A DNA stretch of 64,000 nt from Nevskiaceae bacterium (GTDB taxonomy: Bacteria; Pseudomonadota; Gammaproteobacteria; Nevskiales; Nevskiaceae). Shown piece by piece: positions 16,245 to 25,025 of this stretch; position 1 is the first letter of the stretch; each line of letters begins with the position of its first letter. The notes under the pieces were generated by a model, which was given only the letters and a program-made list of their open reading frames with translations, was not told the DNA's origin and ran no database searches. The stretch covers positions 219,377 through 283,376 of the forward strand of contig SSEB01000010.1 of the NCBI GenBank assembly GCA_008012115.1, in the 5' to 3' direction. The translations under genes were made by a program, and so were the position numbers.

Positions 16245-17816
16245 ATGCCCGCTCTCGGTCCACGCGCCGTGCCCGCGATGAGCCGCTCCATCCATCGCTG
16301 GGTGGCCCTGCTGTTCGCGGTCGGCTTCGTGTTTGCCTGCACGCTGGCTCTGCTGGCCCTCGCGCAATACCAGCAGTTCCGGTCCGACATGCAGTGGACC
16401 GATCACACCTACGAGGTGCTGGCGCGTCTCGACAACGTCCGCGTCGGCCTGCTCGGTGCGGAAAGCAGTCAGCGCAACTACCTGCTGACCGGCAACCGTG
16501 ATTACACCGCGCCTTACCAGGCCGGCATCGCGCAGAGTCTTCACGCCATTGACGACGTCGCCCGACTCACCGCCGACAATCCGCAGCAGCAGGCCAGCAT
16601 TCCCGAGTTGCGCACGCGGGTCGCCGACAAGATTGCACAGATGAACCGACTGGTCCGGGTCTATGACAGCGAGGGCCCGCAGGCCGCGCAGGCCCTGGTG
16701 CGCGAGGGCGTAGGCAAGCGCCTGATGGACGACATCCAGGTCACCGCCGAGGTGATGCAGCAACGCGAACGCGAACTGCTGCGCGAACGTGTGCAGCGGC
16801 GAGAGGCCGCATCGCAGAAGACCGGCAGCCTGATCGCCAGCGGGCTTCTCGCCTACCTGTTGTTGCTGCTGGCGGCCTTCATCCTGATCCGCCGCACGCT
16901 GGCCGAGCGCCGTGCCGCGCAGGAGGCCGCGTTCCGCGCTCGCGAACTGGCCGAGGTGACGCTGCATTGCATCGGCGACGGTGTGCTGATCACCGACGCC
17001 GCCGGCGTGGTCACCGACATCAATGCCGCCGCCGAAGTCATCACCGGCAGCACCCGCGCCGCCCTGCGCGGAATGCCGGTGGACCAGGCCCTGCGACTGG
17101 TCAACCGCCACACCCGCGCGACGGTGCCCAACCCCGCCCACGCCGCGTTGCAGACCCAACAGACGGTGGAACTGGAACCGGACGCGGTGCTCATCCGCCA
17201 GGACGGCACCGAGGTAGGCATCGAGGACTCCGCCGCGCCGATCCGCAACCCGCAGGGCGAGGTGATGGGCGCGGTGCTGGTGTTCCGCGACGTCACCGAG
17301 CGCCGCAGTCTTGCCGACAAGATCGCCAACCTCGCCCTGTACGACGGACTCACGGGTCTGGCCAACCGCAGCCAGCTGGAAAATCGCCTGCAACTGGCGA
17401 TCGCGCAGGCCATCCGCCAGGACGACAAGGTCGGATTGGTGTTCATGGACCTCGACGACTTCAAGCAGGTCAACGACACCCAGGGTCATGCGGCGGGCGA
17501 TGCCCTGCTCAAGGAGGTCGCCGCGCGTCTCGCCGGTTGTTTGCGTGCGGGCGACACCGCCTGCCGCGTCGGCGGCGACGAATTCATCGCCCTGCTGACG
17601 GGTCTGCCCGGCCGCGAGGCCGCCGAGCGCGTGGTCGAGAAGTTTCATGCCGCCGCCGAGCCGCCGGCCAGGATCGAGGGGCACGACGTACCGATCCGCT
17701 TCAGCGCCGGCATCGCGCTCTATCCGGACGACGCCGACAGCGACACCGAGCTGATGCGCAAGGCCGATGCGCGCATGTACGAGGCCAAGGTCCGCCGCCG
17801 CGCCGGACGGCGATAA
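16245..17816 (+). CDS. diguanylate cyclase with CHASE3-like sensor, PAS and GGDEF
   Basis: 523 residues. An N-terminal membrane segment (about 20-40), a helical periplasmic CHASE3-like region, a second membrane segment (about 195-215), a PAS domain (about 235-350) and a C-terminal GGDEF domain. The active motif GGDEF is intact at 443-447, and an RxxD inhibitory site (RAGD) lies five residues before it, so an active, feedback-inhibited c-di-GMP synthase is likely. The ATG at 16278 is an alternative start; neither has a clear SD. No EAL domain is present. It is monocistronic. Confidence 0.9.
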   Translation: MPALGPRAVPAMSRSIHRWVALLFAVGFVFACTLALLALAQYQQFRSDMQWTDHTYEVLARLDNVRVGLLGAESSQRNYLLTGNRDYTAPYQAGIAQSLHAIDDVARLTADNPQQQASIPELRTRVADKIAQMNRLVRVYDSEGPQAAQALVREGVGKRLMDDIQVTAEVMQQRERELLRERVQRREAASQKTGSLIASGLLAYLLLLLAAFILIRRTLAERRAAQEAAFRARELAEVTLHCIGDGVLITDAAGVVTDINAAAEVITGSTRAALRGMPVDQALRLVNRHTRATVPNPAHAALQTQQTVELEPDAVLIRQDGTEVGIEDSAAPIRNPQGEVMGAVLVFRDVTERRSLADKIANLALYDGLTGLANRSQLENRLQLAIAQAIRQDDKVGLVFMDLDDFKQVNDTQGHAAGDALLKEVAARLAGCLRAGDTACRVGGDEFIALLTGLPGREAAERVVEKFHAAAEPPARIEGHDVPIRFSAGIALYPDDADSDTELMRKADARMYEAKVRRRAGRR

Positions 17817-18032
17817 GGCCGCGCGGCCACCCCGGGCGCGCCCCCTGCGAACGGCGCGCTCTGCAACCCCAGGCGCAGGAGCGGCGATGATCGACGTCGC
17901 TCACCGCGCCGCATCGGCTGGCAGACGACGGATCCTGTCGCCGCAGCCCCGTGACGTGCCGTCGCCTGCCGGCCCCGGCGGGCTTGCCAGCGCCAAAGCA
18001 CGTTAGAATCGCGCCGCGACGTCGCTTGCGGC
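17817..18032. other. intergenic stretch, nothing recognised
   Basis: GC-rich sequence after the diguanylate cyclase and before element copy 2. No convincing gene, terminator or promoter was found here. Confidence 0.5.
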
Positions 18033-18146
18033 ACCACCCGCTCGCGCCGCCCTGCGTTGTGGATTTGTTTTTAATTATATAACGAATTTATTTTCGATTA
18101 ATAATTAATAACTATTTCCCCAGGCAATCGCCCCGTAGCGGGTGGC
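18033..18146. repeat. 114-bp AT-core element, copy 2
   Basis: Left end ACCACCCGCT, right end AGCGGGTGGC at 18137-18146; AT core 18067-18112 from GTTTTT to AATAAC. The right arm contains GCCTGGGG, a motif seen in several other arms. The next gene starts only 20 bp after the element, so its promoter or leader must lie in or upstream of it. Confidence 0.92.
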
Positions 18147-18166
18147 CCGTTTTCGAGGATTCACGC

Positions 18167-18634
18167 ATGCGTATTCCCGTCCTGATGACGGCCCTGCTCT
18201 TCTCCACTTCGGCGCTGGCCGATGCGCCGCGCGCCACCGACTTCAAGTGGCTGTCCGGCTGCTGGGGCTACACGCAGGGCGGCAGCAGTTACGAGGAGCA
18301 CTGGCTCAACGCCGCCGGCAACAGCATCCTGGGCATCGCCCACCGCGATGCCGACGGCTACACGCGCGACTTCGACTACCTGCGCATCGTCACCAGCGGC
18401 GACGGCTTCGATCTCGTCACCCAGCCGCGGGGCGATGCCGAACTGCGTTACGGCATGACCGCACGCAAGGGCACCAGCGCCAGCTTCGAGAGCCTGTCCG
18501 CCACCGGCTTTCCGTCCCGCATCACCTACGAATACCTGCCTCCCGACGCCCTCAATGTCCGTATGGAGGGCAAGAGCGAAGACGGCAAGCCGATGAGCAA
18601 TGTCTTTCCGATGCGCCGCAAGGCCTGCAACTGA
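18167..18634 (+). CDS. DUF6265-like exported protein
   Basis: 155 residues with a signal peptide (cleavage after SALA, residue about 18). The rest, with FKWLSGCWGY, YEEHWLNAAGNSILG and FDYLRIV, fits small lipocalin-like periplasmic proteins annotated DUF6265; function unknown. GAGGA lies 7 nt before the ATG. Transcription must start inside or beyond element copy 2. An acyl-CoA dehydrogenase follows 32 bp later in the same direction. Confidence 0.8.
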   Translation: MRIPVLMTALLFSTSALADAPRATDFKWLSGCWGYTQGGSSYEEHWLNAAGNSILGIAHRDADGYTRDFDYLRIVTSGDGFDLVTQPRGDAELRYGMTARKGTSASFESLSATGFPSRITYEYLPPDALNVRMEGKSEDGKPMSNVFPMRRKACN

Positions 18635-18666
18635 TCCCTGTCACCCTCACTTCTGAAAACCGCACC

Positions 18667-19809
18667 ATGAGCAACCACAGCGAACTCGAACTCTTCCGCG
18701 ACACGGTCACGCGCTTCTTCAAGGACAACGTCGAGCCCCATTACGAACAATGGGAGAAGAATGGCATCTTCCCGAAAGACCTGTACCTGAAGATGGGCGA
18801 AGCGGGTCTGCTGTGCGTGGACCTGCCGGAGGAATACGGCGGCATGGGCGTGCCGTATCCGTTCAGCTCGGTGGTCGTCGAGGAAGCCAGCCGCCTCGGG
18901 TTTCTCGCGCTGGCCTCGAACCTGTCGGTGCACTCCGACATCGCCGCGCCCTACATCCTGCATCTGGGCAGCGAGGCGCAGAAGAAGAAGTACCTGCCGC
19001 GCATGGCGCGCGGCGAGTGCATCGGCGCCATCGGCATGTCCGAGCCCGCCGCCGGCTCCGACCTGCAGGGCATCAAGACCAGCGCCACCAAGGACGGCGA
19101 TCACTACCTGATCAACGGCTCCAAGACCTTCATCACCAACGGCCAGAACTCGGGCGTGGTGATCCTCGCCACCAAGACCGATCCGAAGGCCGGTGCCAAG
19201 GGCACGACGCTGTTCACCTTCGACACCTCGCTGCCCGGCTTCAAGCGCGGCCGCAACCTGGAGAAGATCGGCCAGCACGCGGCGGACACCTCGGAACTGT
19301 TCTTCGACAACGTGCGCGTGCACGAGTCGGAAGTGCTCGGCCGCGTCGGCGGCGGCTTCGGCCATTTGATCGACGAACTGCCGCGCGAACGCCTGATCCT
19401 CTCCGCCTCGGCCGTGTATCACGCGCAGGGCGCGCTGGAGAAGACCATCGAGTACGTGACCACGCGCAAGGCTTTCGGTCAACCCATCGCCTCGTTCCAG
19501 AACACGCGCTTCGAACTGGCCAAGATCAAGACCGATATCGAGGTACACCGCGCCTTCGTCGAGAAGTGCAACGCGATGTATGCCGAAGGCAAGCTCGACG
19601 TGCCGACCGCCGCGATGGTCAAGCTCGCCACCACCGAGATGGAAGGTCGCGTCACCGACGCCTGCCTGCAGCTGTTCGGCGGCTACGGCTACATGGCCGA
19701 GTATCCGATCTCGCGCTTCTGGACCGACGCCCGCATCCAGCGCATCTACGGCGGCACCAGCGAAATCATGAAGGAAGTGATCGCGCGCTCGCTGGTCGGC
19801 CGCGGCTGA
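18667..19809 (+). CDS. acyl-CoA dehydrogenase, long-chain type
   Basis: 380-residue flavoprotein that makes the first double bond in fatty acyl-CoA oxidation. Recognisable are MSEPAAGSDLQGI (substrate/FAD loop), RKAFGQPIASFQ, LFGGYGYMAEYP and RIYGGTSEIMKE. The last motif has Gly where medium-chain enzymes carry the catalytic Glu, while ELPRERLIL holds the alternative glutamate of long-chain and isovaleryl-CoA enzymes, so a long- or branched-chain substrate is likely. A terminator lies 41 bp downstream. Confidence 0.92.
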   Translation: MSNHSELELFRDTVTRFFKDNVEPHYEQWEKNGIFPKDLYLKMGEAGLLCVDLPEEYGGMGVPYPFSSVVVEEASRLGFLALASNLSVHSDIAAPYILHLGSEAQKKKYLPRMARGECIGAIGMSEPAAGSDLQGIKTSATKDGDHYLINGSKTFITNGQNSGVVILATKTDPKAGAKGTTLFTFDTSLPGFKRGRNLEKIGQHAADTSELFFDNVRVHESEVLGRVGGGFGHLIDELPRERLILSASAVYHAQGALEKTIEYVTTRKAFGQPIASFQNTRFELAKIKTDIEVHRAFVEKCNAMYAEGKLDVPTAAMVKLATTEMEGRVTDACLQLFGGYGYMAEYPISRFWTDARIQRIYGGTSEIMKEVIARSLVGRG

Positions 19810-19850
19810 CCGCACGAGACACCGCGCAGGCGGCGATCACGGTAAAGCAA

Positions 19851-19880
19851 AAGCGCCGGGCTCAGGCCCGGCGCTTTTTT
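19851..19880. terminator. bidirectional intrinsic terminator
   Basis: AAGCGCCGGGC and GCCCGGCGCTT pair perfectly around a 4-nt loop. T6 follows on the plus strand, and AAAGCAAAAG precedes it, giving a T-rich tail on the minus strand. It separates the acyl-CoA dehydrogenase from ompW, which converge. Confidence 0.9.
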
Positions 19881-19896
19881 ATGGAACGGGTTCCGC

Positions 19897-20502
19897 CTAG
19901 AAGCGTTTCGACACCGTCGCGCCAAAGGCGATGGGGTCGATGGCCGCCGTGCCGATGGCCGCGCCGTTCAGATGCGCGTCGCTGCGAATCCGCATCCAGC
20001 GAACGTCGGCGCCTACACCCCAGCCACTGCCCAGGTGGTAGTCCGCACCGAGCTGCAAGGCCGGCCCCCAGGAGCTGTCGAGCTTGAGATTGCCGAGACT
20101 GCTGTGCTCGTTGAAAAAGCGCGTGTAGTTCGCGCCGGCACCCGCGTAGACGTCCACCGGCCCAGTCGGCGCGAGGTGGTACTGGACGCTCAGCGTCGGC
20201 GGCAGCTGCTTGGTGCTGCCGGCTTTGCCGCCGTTCAACTTGATGGCGTGGCTGAAGGGCGCCGCCGCCAGCAGATCCACGGCCCAGTTCGACGCGAAGT
20301 AGTAATCAACGTTGAAAGTGGGGCGTGTCGAGCTGGTGATCGTCGCCTTGGCCCCGCCCACCGTGCCGTTGTCGGACTTGGGCCGGACATTGTGCACGCC
20401 CACCCGCAGCTGCCACGGACCAGGCTCTTCGGCCGCCACCGCACTCGACATGACGGCGCTTGCCGCCAGCACCAGCAGAGATCCCATCGCCACGCGTTTC
20501 AT
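19897..20502 (-). CDS. ompW: outer membrane protein, OmpW/OprG family
   Basis: 201 residues: a signal peptide (cleavage after AVAAE, about residue 24), then an eight-stranded barrel of OmpW type, starting PWQLRVGVHNVRPKSDNG and ending in FGATVSKRF with terminal Phe. The family forms small hydrophobic channels in the outer membrane. AAGGAG lies 7 nt before the ATG. Upstream there is an FNR/ANR-type box placed exactly where such activators bind, and OmpW/OprG proteins are known to respond to oxygen limitation. Confidence 0.92.
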   Translation of the reverse strand: MKRVAMGSLLVLAASAVMSSAVAAEEPGPWQLRVGVHNVRPKSDNGTVGGAKATITSSTRPTFNVDYYFASNWAVDLLAAAPFSHAIKLNGGKAGSTKQLPPTLSVQYHLAPTGPVDVYAGAGANYTRFFNEHSSLGNLKLDSSWGPALQLGADYHLGSGWGVGADVRWMRIRSDAHLNGAAIGTAAIDPIAFGATVSKRF

Positions 20503-20538
20503 ATCGCACTCCTTTGAGAGACATCGGATCGCGCCGGC

Positions 20539-20580
20539 ACTCTAGGGTCGTGGTGATGGCGTCGCCTTGACCGCCGTCAA
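20539..20580 (-). promoter_or_regulatory. FNR/ANR-type box and -10 of ompW
   Basis: The perfect palindrome TTGAC-GGCG-GTCAA (20567-20580) fits the FNR/ANR site TTGAT-N4-ATCAA with a symmetrical change at the fifth base. A -10 candidate TAGAGT on the minus strand lies at 20539-20544. With a start near 20532 the box centre is at about -41.5, the class II activator position. Confidence 0.6.
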
Positions 20581-20717
20581 TGACAGATTTCGCCTGGCAT
20601 GGCAGACGTCGACAGGCCACGTCATCCGTGCCCGCGATGCGGCCCACTCGATTCCCTCCAGGTCCGGTGTCTCCTGCAATGGCCACCGGATCGCGGCCCG
20701 TCAAACTCCGGGCCAAA

Positions 20718-20757
20718 CAAAAAGCGCGGCAGCCAAGAGGCCGCCGCGCTTTTTTTG
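20718..20757 (-). terminator. intrinsic terminator after the DUF3597 gene
   Basis: AAAAAGCGCGGC...GCCGCGCTTTTTTT forms a long stem with inner GCC/GGC pairs. It lies 7 bp beyond the DUF3597 stop codon and has T-tracts on both strands. Confidence 0.85.
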
Positions 20758-20763
20758 ACGCTC

Positions 20764-21147
20764 TCAATTCAGCAGGTCTTTCGGAATATTGCCGCCGTTG
20801 TCCGCGAGCTTCTTCAGCACGGCCTTGTGCAGGGCGATGTTCTGCTCGGCGGTCCCGCTGAAATCGCCGGCCATGCCGACGTCCTTGGCCAGGTCCTTGC
20901 GCGCACTGAGGCTGCTGTCGAGGCCGAGCAGCTTGAGCAGATCGACGATCGAGGTCTTCCAGTTGAGCTTCTGCGCGCTGGCCGCGGCCATGCTCTCAAG
21001 CTTGGACACCACATCGACCAGCGCCATCGGCGCCACTGCGGGCGACGTCGGGGCGGCGGGCGCGGCAGGCGCCGGGGCGGCCGGTGCTGCGGCTTCTGCT
21101 CTCTTGCCAAAGCCCAGCTTGTCGAGAATCGAAGAGAACAGGCTCAT
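20764..21147 (-). CDS. DUF3597 family protein
   Basis: 127 residues. MSLFSSILDKLGFG at the start, an Ala/Pro-rich linker (about 18-40), then a helical domain with KLNWKTSIVDLLKLLG and ARKDLAKDVGM, typical of DUF3597, a small conserved domain of unknown function related to LysM-associated proteins. There is no signal peptide. Monocistronic, with its own terminator. Confidence 0.85.
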   Translation of the reverse strand: MSLFSSILDKLGFGKRAEAAAPAAPAPAAPAAPTSPAVAPMALVDVVSKLESMAAASAQKLNWKTSIVDLLKLLGLDSSLSARKDLAKDVGMAGDFSGTAEQNIALHKAVLKKLADNGGNIPKDLLN

Positions 21148-21377
21148 GTGAACTCCTTGGGTCGTGGGGGTGGATCAGGAATGGTTATGGACAGCTCCGG
21201 CTTCACCATACACCAGTCCCGCGTTGCGACGATGACGGCGCCGGAGCCCCTGCATGAAGGCCGACGCCGGCCCCACGGTCAATGTGGGGGCTGTCGGTTT
21301 TTCATACCGCCGGCCTCACTCTCCTGCGTCCGGGCCGTGCAATACTGCCGCCAATGAGAAAAATCCGGAGGGGTGTC

Positions 21378-23294
21378 ATGTCGAAATCGGGAATCTCGCT
21401 GGTGCTGGCCGCCGCCGTGCTGCTGGCGGGCTGCGGCAGTTCTGCCGTGCCGGACAAGGCCTCCGGCAGCGCGAACTGGACCACGCTCGGCACGCGCGCC
21501 CAGCCGAGCCGGACCGGCACCTCGATCACCCGCAATGCCGGCGCCCAGTGGGTGGACTACAACCCGCCGGCGCTCTACCCCAAGACCGTGAGCCAGGGCA
21601 CGCAGTACATCACCATGCCGGACGGCACCCAGCTCGCCGCCTACGTCACCCTGCCGGCGGACGCCAGCGGCAAGGCGGCGGCCGGCACCTTTCCCACCGT
21701 GCTGATCCAGACCTCCTACAACGGCGGCAGCGCCGGCCTCGGCGTTTCCGCGCTGGGCGGCGCCGATCCTTTTATCGTGCAGCACGGCTACGCCACGGTG
21801 GTGGTGGACGTGCGCGGCACCGGCCAGTCACAGGGCAACTGGGAGGCTTTCGGCGCCACCGAGCAGGGCGACTATGCCGATGTCGTCACCTGGGTGACGC
21901 AGCAGAGCTGGAGCAATGGCGCCATCGGGGTCTACGGCGTCTCCTACCTCGGCATCACCGCGATCCTCACCGCTTCGCAGAACCATCCCTCGGTGAAGGC
22001 GGCGTTTCCGATCGTGCCGATCGGCGACGGTTATCGCGACATCGTTTTCACCGGCGGCCAGGTCAACCCGACCTTCATCCCGATCTGGCTCGGGCTGGTC
22101 TCGGTGCTGGGCCTGACCGATCCCATCCTGCTGACCGATCCGCAGGTCGGTGTCGCGACGGTGCTGCAGCACCTGCTGAGCGCCGTCGGCAATTTCCAGG
22201 TTCCGACCATCCTGCAGGCCCTCGCCGGCAATCCCGGCACCGCCTACGACGGCGATTTCTGGCGCCTGCGCTCGCCGCTGGAGACCGACGGAAAAATCAC
22301 CGTGCCGACCTTTATCGTCGGCGGCCTCCACGACCTGTTCCAGCGCAGCGAGCCGCTCAGCTACGAGTCGGTCAAGACACAGGTGCCGGCCAAGCTGCTG
22401 ATCGGTCCGTGGACGCACCTGCAGGCCGCCATGGGCGACGGCCTGCCGGTGGACGGCGTGCCGCCGCTCAACCACATCGAATTGCAGTGGTTCGACCAAT
22501 ACGTGAAGGGCCTGAACGTCGGCGCCGACAAGCTGCCCAACGTCACCCAGTACGTGCTCGGTCACGGCCACTACGTCACTGCCACCGACTGGCCGCATCC
22601 GCAGGCGCAGGCGCAGAAGCTCTACCTGCGTGGCGACAAGAGCCTGTCGGCCAGCGCCCCCGCCGCGGGCGAGGCCTCGAATACCACCGTGCAGGAACCG
22701 CTCAACGGCCTGTGCTCGATCAGCACCAGCCAGTGGACCGCCGGCATCACCGGCTACGCCCCGCTGCCCTGCCAGACGGACGACAGCGTCGCCGAGCTGA
22801 CCGACGTGGTCTACGAGACCGCGCCGATGGCCGCCGACACCTATATCAACGGCCCCATCGAAGTCGATGTCTGGATGTCCACCACGGCCAGTGACGCCGG
22901 CCTGTCGGTGCGCATCGATGACGTCGACGGCAGCACGGTCACGGCGCTGACCAACGGCATCCAGACCGCCTCGCTGCGCGCCGTCGACGCCAGCCGTTCG
23001 CGCATGATGAACGGCCTGATGATCCAGCCCTGGCATCCGTTTACGCAGGCCTCCGTGCAGGCGGTCGGCAGCGGCACGCCGGTGCTGGTGCCGGTGGAGG
23101 TGTTCCAGACCAGCGCGCTGATCGCCAAGGGCCACAAGCTGCGCGTGGCCATCGGCGCCAGTGACCTGCCGCAGGGCGTACCGCCGGCACCGACGCTGCT
23201 CAACTCCCTGCTCGGCGCGCTGACCATCTACAGTGACGCCGCGCATCCCTCCAGCGTGGTGCTGCCGGTGGTGCCGGCCACCGCGCTGCAGTAG
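21378..23294 (+). CDS. CocE/NonD hydrolase lipoprotein
   Basis: 638 residues. A lipoprotein signal with LLAGC (Cys about 18), then an alpha/beta-hydrolase. The nucleophile is probably the serine in YGVSYLGI, the acid lies near GGLHDLF and the histidine in GPWTHL. A C-terminal jelly-roll domain follows (from about 430), as in cocaine esterase and X-Pro dipeptidyl-peptidases. The start at 21378 has GGAGG 7 nt upstream; earlier in-frame starts do not. The substrate is unknown; it may act on esters or amides at the cell surface. Confidence 0.88.
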   Translation: MSKSGISLVLAAAVLLAGCGSSAVPDKASGSANWTTLGTRAQPSRTGTSITRNAGAQWVDYNPPALYPKTVSQGTQYITMPDGTQLAAYVTLPADASGKAAAGTFPTVLIQTSYNGGSAGLGVSALGGADPFIVQHGYATVVVDVRGTGQSQGNWEAFGATEQGDYADVVTWVTQQSWSNGAIGVYGVSYLGITAILTASQNHPSVKAAFPIVPIGDGYRDIVFTGGQVNPTFIPIWLGLVSVLGLTDPILLTDPQVGVATVLQHLLSAVGNFQVPTILQALAGNPGTAYDGDFWRLRSPLETDGKITVPTFIVGGLHDLFQRSEPLSYESVKTQVPAKLLIGPWTHLQAAMGDGLPVDGVPPLNHIELQWFDQYVKGLNVGADKLPNVTQYVLGHGHYVTATDWPHPQAQAQKLYLRGDKSLSASAPAAGEASNTTVQEPLNGLCSISTSQWTAGITGYAPLPCQTDDSVAELTDVVYETAPMAADTYINGPIEVDVWMSTTASDAGLSVRIDDVDGSTVTALTNGIQTASLRAVDASRSRMMNGLMIQPWHPFTQASVQAVGSGTPVLVPVEVFQTSALIAKGHKLRVAIGASDLPQGVPPAPTLLNSLLGALTIYSDAAHPSSVVLPVVPATALQ

Positions 23295-23310
23295 CGCGAC
23301 GCGGGCAAAC

Positions 23311-23346
23311 AAAAGGCCGGCCACCCTGCGGTGGCCGGCCTTTTTT
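23311..23346. terminator. bidirectional intrinsic terminator
   Basis: AAGGCCGGCCACC pairs with GGTGGCCGGCCTT around a ctgc loop, with A4 before and T6 after. It serves the CocE lipoprotein gene and the converging MAPEG gene. Confidence 0.92.
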
Positions 23347-23354
23347 CGCAGCCC

Positions 23355-23756
23355 TTACGACAGCGACTTGAGCAGCGCGCCACTCACCGCGATCAGGGCG
23401 CCCACCAGCAGGACCGTGGTGGAGAAGATGCTGACCAGCATGCCGGGTCCGCGCTTTTTCGCTTCCGCGATGTAGCCGCGCGCATAGAGGATGCGCCCCA
23501 CGATCCACAGCGCTCCCAGAGCCGCCGCCCAGGGATCGGACACGTACACGGCAAACAGCCACAGCGCCGGCAGATGCATGATCAGGCTCTCCAGCGTGTT
23601 CTGCTGCACGCGGAACACGCGCTCGAAATCGGCGTTGCCGCTGATCGCCGGGGCGCTGATGCCGTAGCGACCACGCGCGCGGCCGACCAGCGCCGTCAGC
23701 ACCCAGTACAGCAGCAGTGAAAGCACCGTGACCAGTGCCGTATCGTGATAATGCAT
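23355..23756 (-). CDS. MAPEG family membrane protein
   Basis: 133 residues with four hydrophobic segments and the MAPEG signature ERVFRVQQNTLE (about 45-56). The family includes membrane glutathione transferases and eicosanoid-metabolising enzymes; bacterial members are mostly uncharacterised. It follows ilvA by 33 bp on the same strand and could be co-transcribed with it. Confidence 0.9.
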   Translation of the reverse strand: MHYHDTALVTVLSLLLYWVLTALVGRARGRYGISAPAISGNADFERVFRVQQNTLESLIMHLPALWLFAVYVSDPWAAALGALWIVGRILYARGYIAEAKKRGPGMLVSIFSTTVLLVGALIAVSGALLKSLS

Positions 23757-23789
23757 CGTCCTCTCCCAGTGATGGCCTGAACTCAGGCC

Positions 23790-25025
23790 TTATTCGAATT
23801 CCATGCCGCCGGTGCCGCGCCGCACGCGATAACCGGCGTGCTGCAGATCGGCGAGAATCTGATTGGCGTGTGCCTCGTCCTGCGCCTCCACCATCACCTC
23901 CAGGGTCGCGTCCTTGGCATGGCCGCGATGCAGGCGTTCGTGATGCACCTGGATGATGTTGCCGCCGGATTCGCCGATGCGGCCGGCGACGCGCGCCAGA
24001 AAGCCGGGCCGGTCCTCGATGTCGATGGACAGCGACACCAGGCGCGACTCGTGCACCAGCTGGCGCAGCAGCACCGAGGCCAGCAGGCGCGTGTCGATGT
24101 TGCCGCCGCAGATCACCAGCCCGACCTTGCGGCCGCGGAAGCGCGCGGGATCGGTGAGCAGCGCGGCGAGACCGGTGGCGCCCGCGCCTTCGGCGATGAC
24201 TTTCTCGATGCCGGCCAGCAGGCCGATGGCGCGCTCGATCGCCGCCTCCTCGACCCGCATCAGCTCGGCCACGTGCTCACGAATGATCGCGAGGTTGAGC
24301 TGGCCGACGTATTTCACCGCAATACCCTCGGCGATGGTCTGGCCGCCCGGCACCAGCGACAGGTCGCCCTGCAGCGCGGCATAGGCCGAGGGATAGCCCG
24401 CCGATTCGACACCGACCACGCGCAGCGCCGGCCGCAGGGCATGTGCCGCCAGCGCCATGCCGGAGATCAGGCCACCGCCGCCGATGGGCACGACCAGGGT
24501 ATCCAGCTCCGGCGCCTGCTCCAGCATCTCCAGCCCCACAGTGCCCTGGCCAGCGATCACCCAGGGGTCGTCGTAGGGATGCACCAGGGTCATGCCGCGC
24601 CGGTCGATGAGTTCCCGCTGCAGGTATTCCTGCGCGTCGGCCAGCGTCTCACCGTGCAGGATCACCTCGCCGCCCAGCTCGCGCGTGTTGCGCACCTTGG
24701 TGAAGGGGGTGTTGGCCGGCATCACGATGACGCTGCGGATACCGAGCCGCGTGGCGTGATAGGCCACGCCCTGGGCGTGGTTGCCGGCGCTCATCGCCGC
24801 CACGCCGGCACGGCGCTCGGCCTCGTTCAGGCTCGCCAGCTTGTTCAAGGCGCCGCGTTCCTTGAACGAGGCGGTGAACTGGAAATTCTCGAACTTGAGC
24901 CAGACCTCGGCGCCGGTGATCTTGGACAGCACGCGCGAGTGCGTGCAGGGCGTGCGCACGACCTGGCCCTCCAGCACGCGGGCGGCGGCGCGGATCTCGT
25001 CGATACCGATGGCGGGCGTCTTCAT
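23790..25025 (-). CDS. ilvA: threonine ammonia-lyase with C-terminal ACT domain
   Basis: 411-residue PLP enzyme that deaminates threonine to 2-oxobutanoate. The PLP lysine is Lys55 in FTASFKERGALNKL, the phosphate loop is GGGGLISGM near 185, and residues about 335-405 form one ACT-like domain (SIDIEDRPGFLARVAGRIGE). One ACT module and about 410 residues match the shorter IlvA/TdcB-type enzymes, so the role (isoleucine synthesis or threonine breakdown) is not settled. Its ATG overlaps the upstream stop as ATGA. Confidence 0.88.
   Translation of the reverse strand: MKTPAIGIDEIRAAARVLEGQVVRTPCTHSRVLSKITGAEVWLKFENFQFTASFKERGALNKLASLNEAERRAGVAAMSAGNHAQGVAYHATRLGIRSVIVMPANTPFTKVRNTRELGGEVILHGETLADAQEYLQRELIDRRGMTLVHPYDDPWVIAGQGTVGLEMLEQAPELDTLVVPIGGGGLISGMALAAHALRPALRVVGVESAGYPSAYAALQGDLSLVPGGQTIAEGIAVKYVGQLNLAIIREHVAELMRVEEAAIERAIGLLAGIEKVIAEGAGATGLAALLTDPARFRGRKVGLVICGGNIDTRLLASVLLRQLVHESRLVSLSIDIEDRPGFLARVAGRIGESGGNIIQVHHERLHRGHAKDATLEVMVEAQDEAHANQILADLQHAGYRVRRGTGGMEFE

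Noticed and set aside
23768..23792. Hairpin GGCCTGA-ac-TCAGGCC as the ilvA terminator
   Set aside because: On the minus strand it is not followed by a T-tract, and ilvA may continue into the MAPEG gene.
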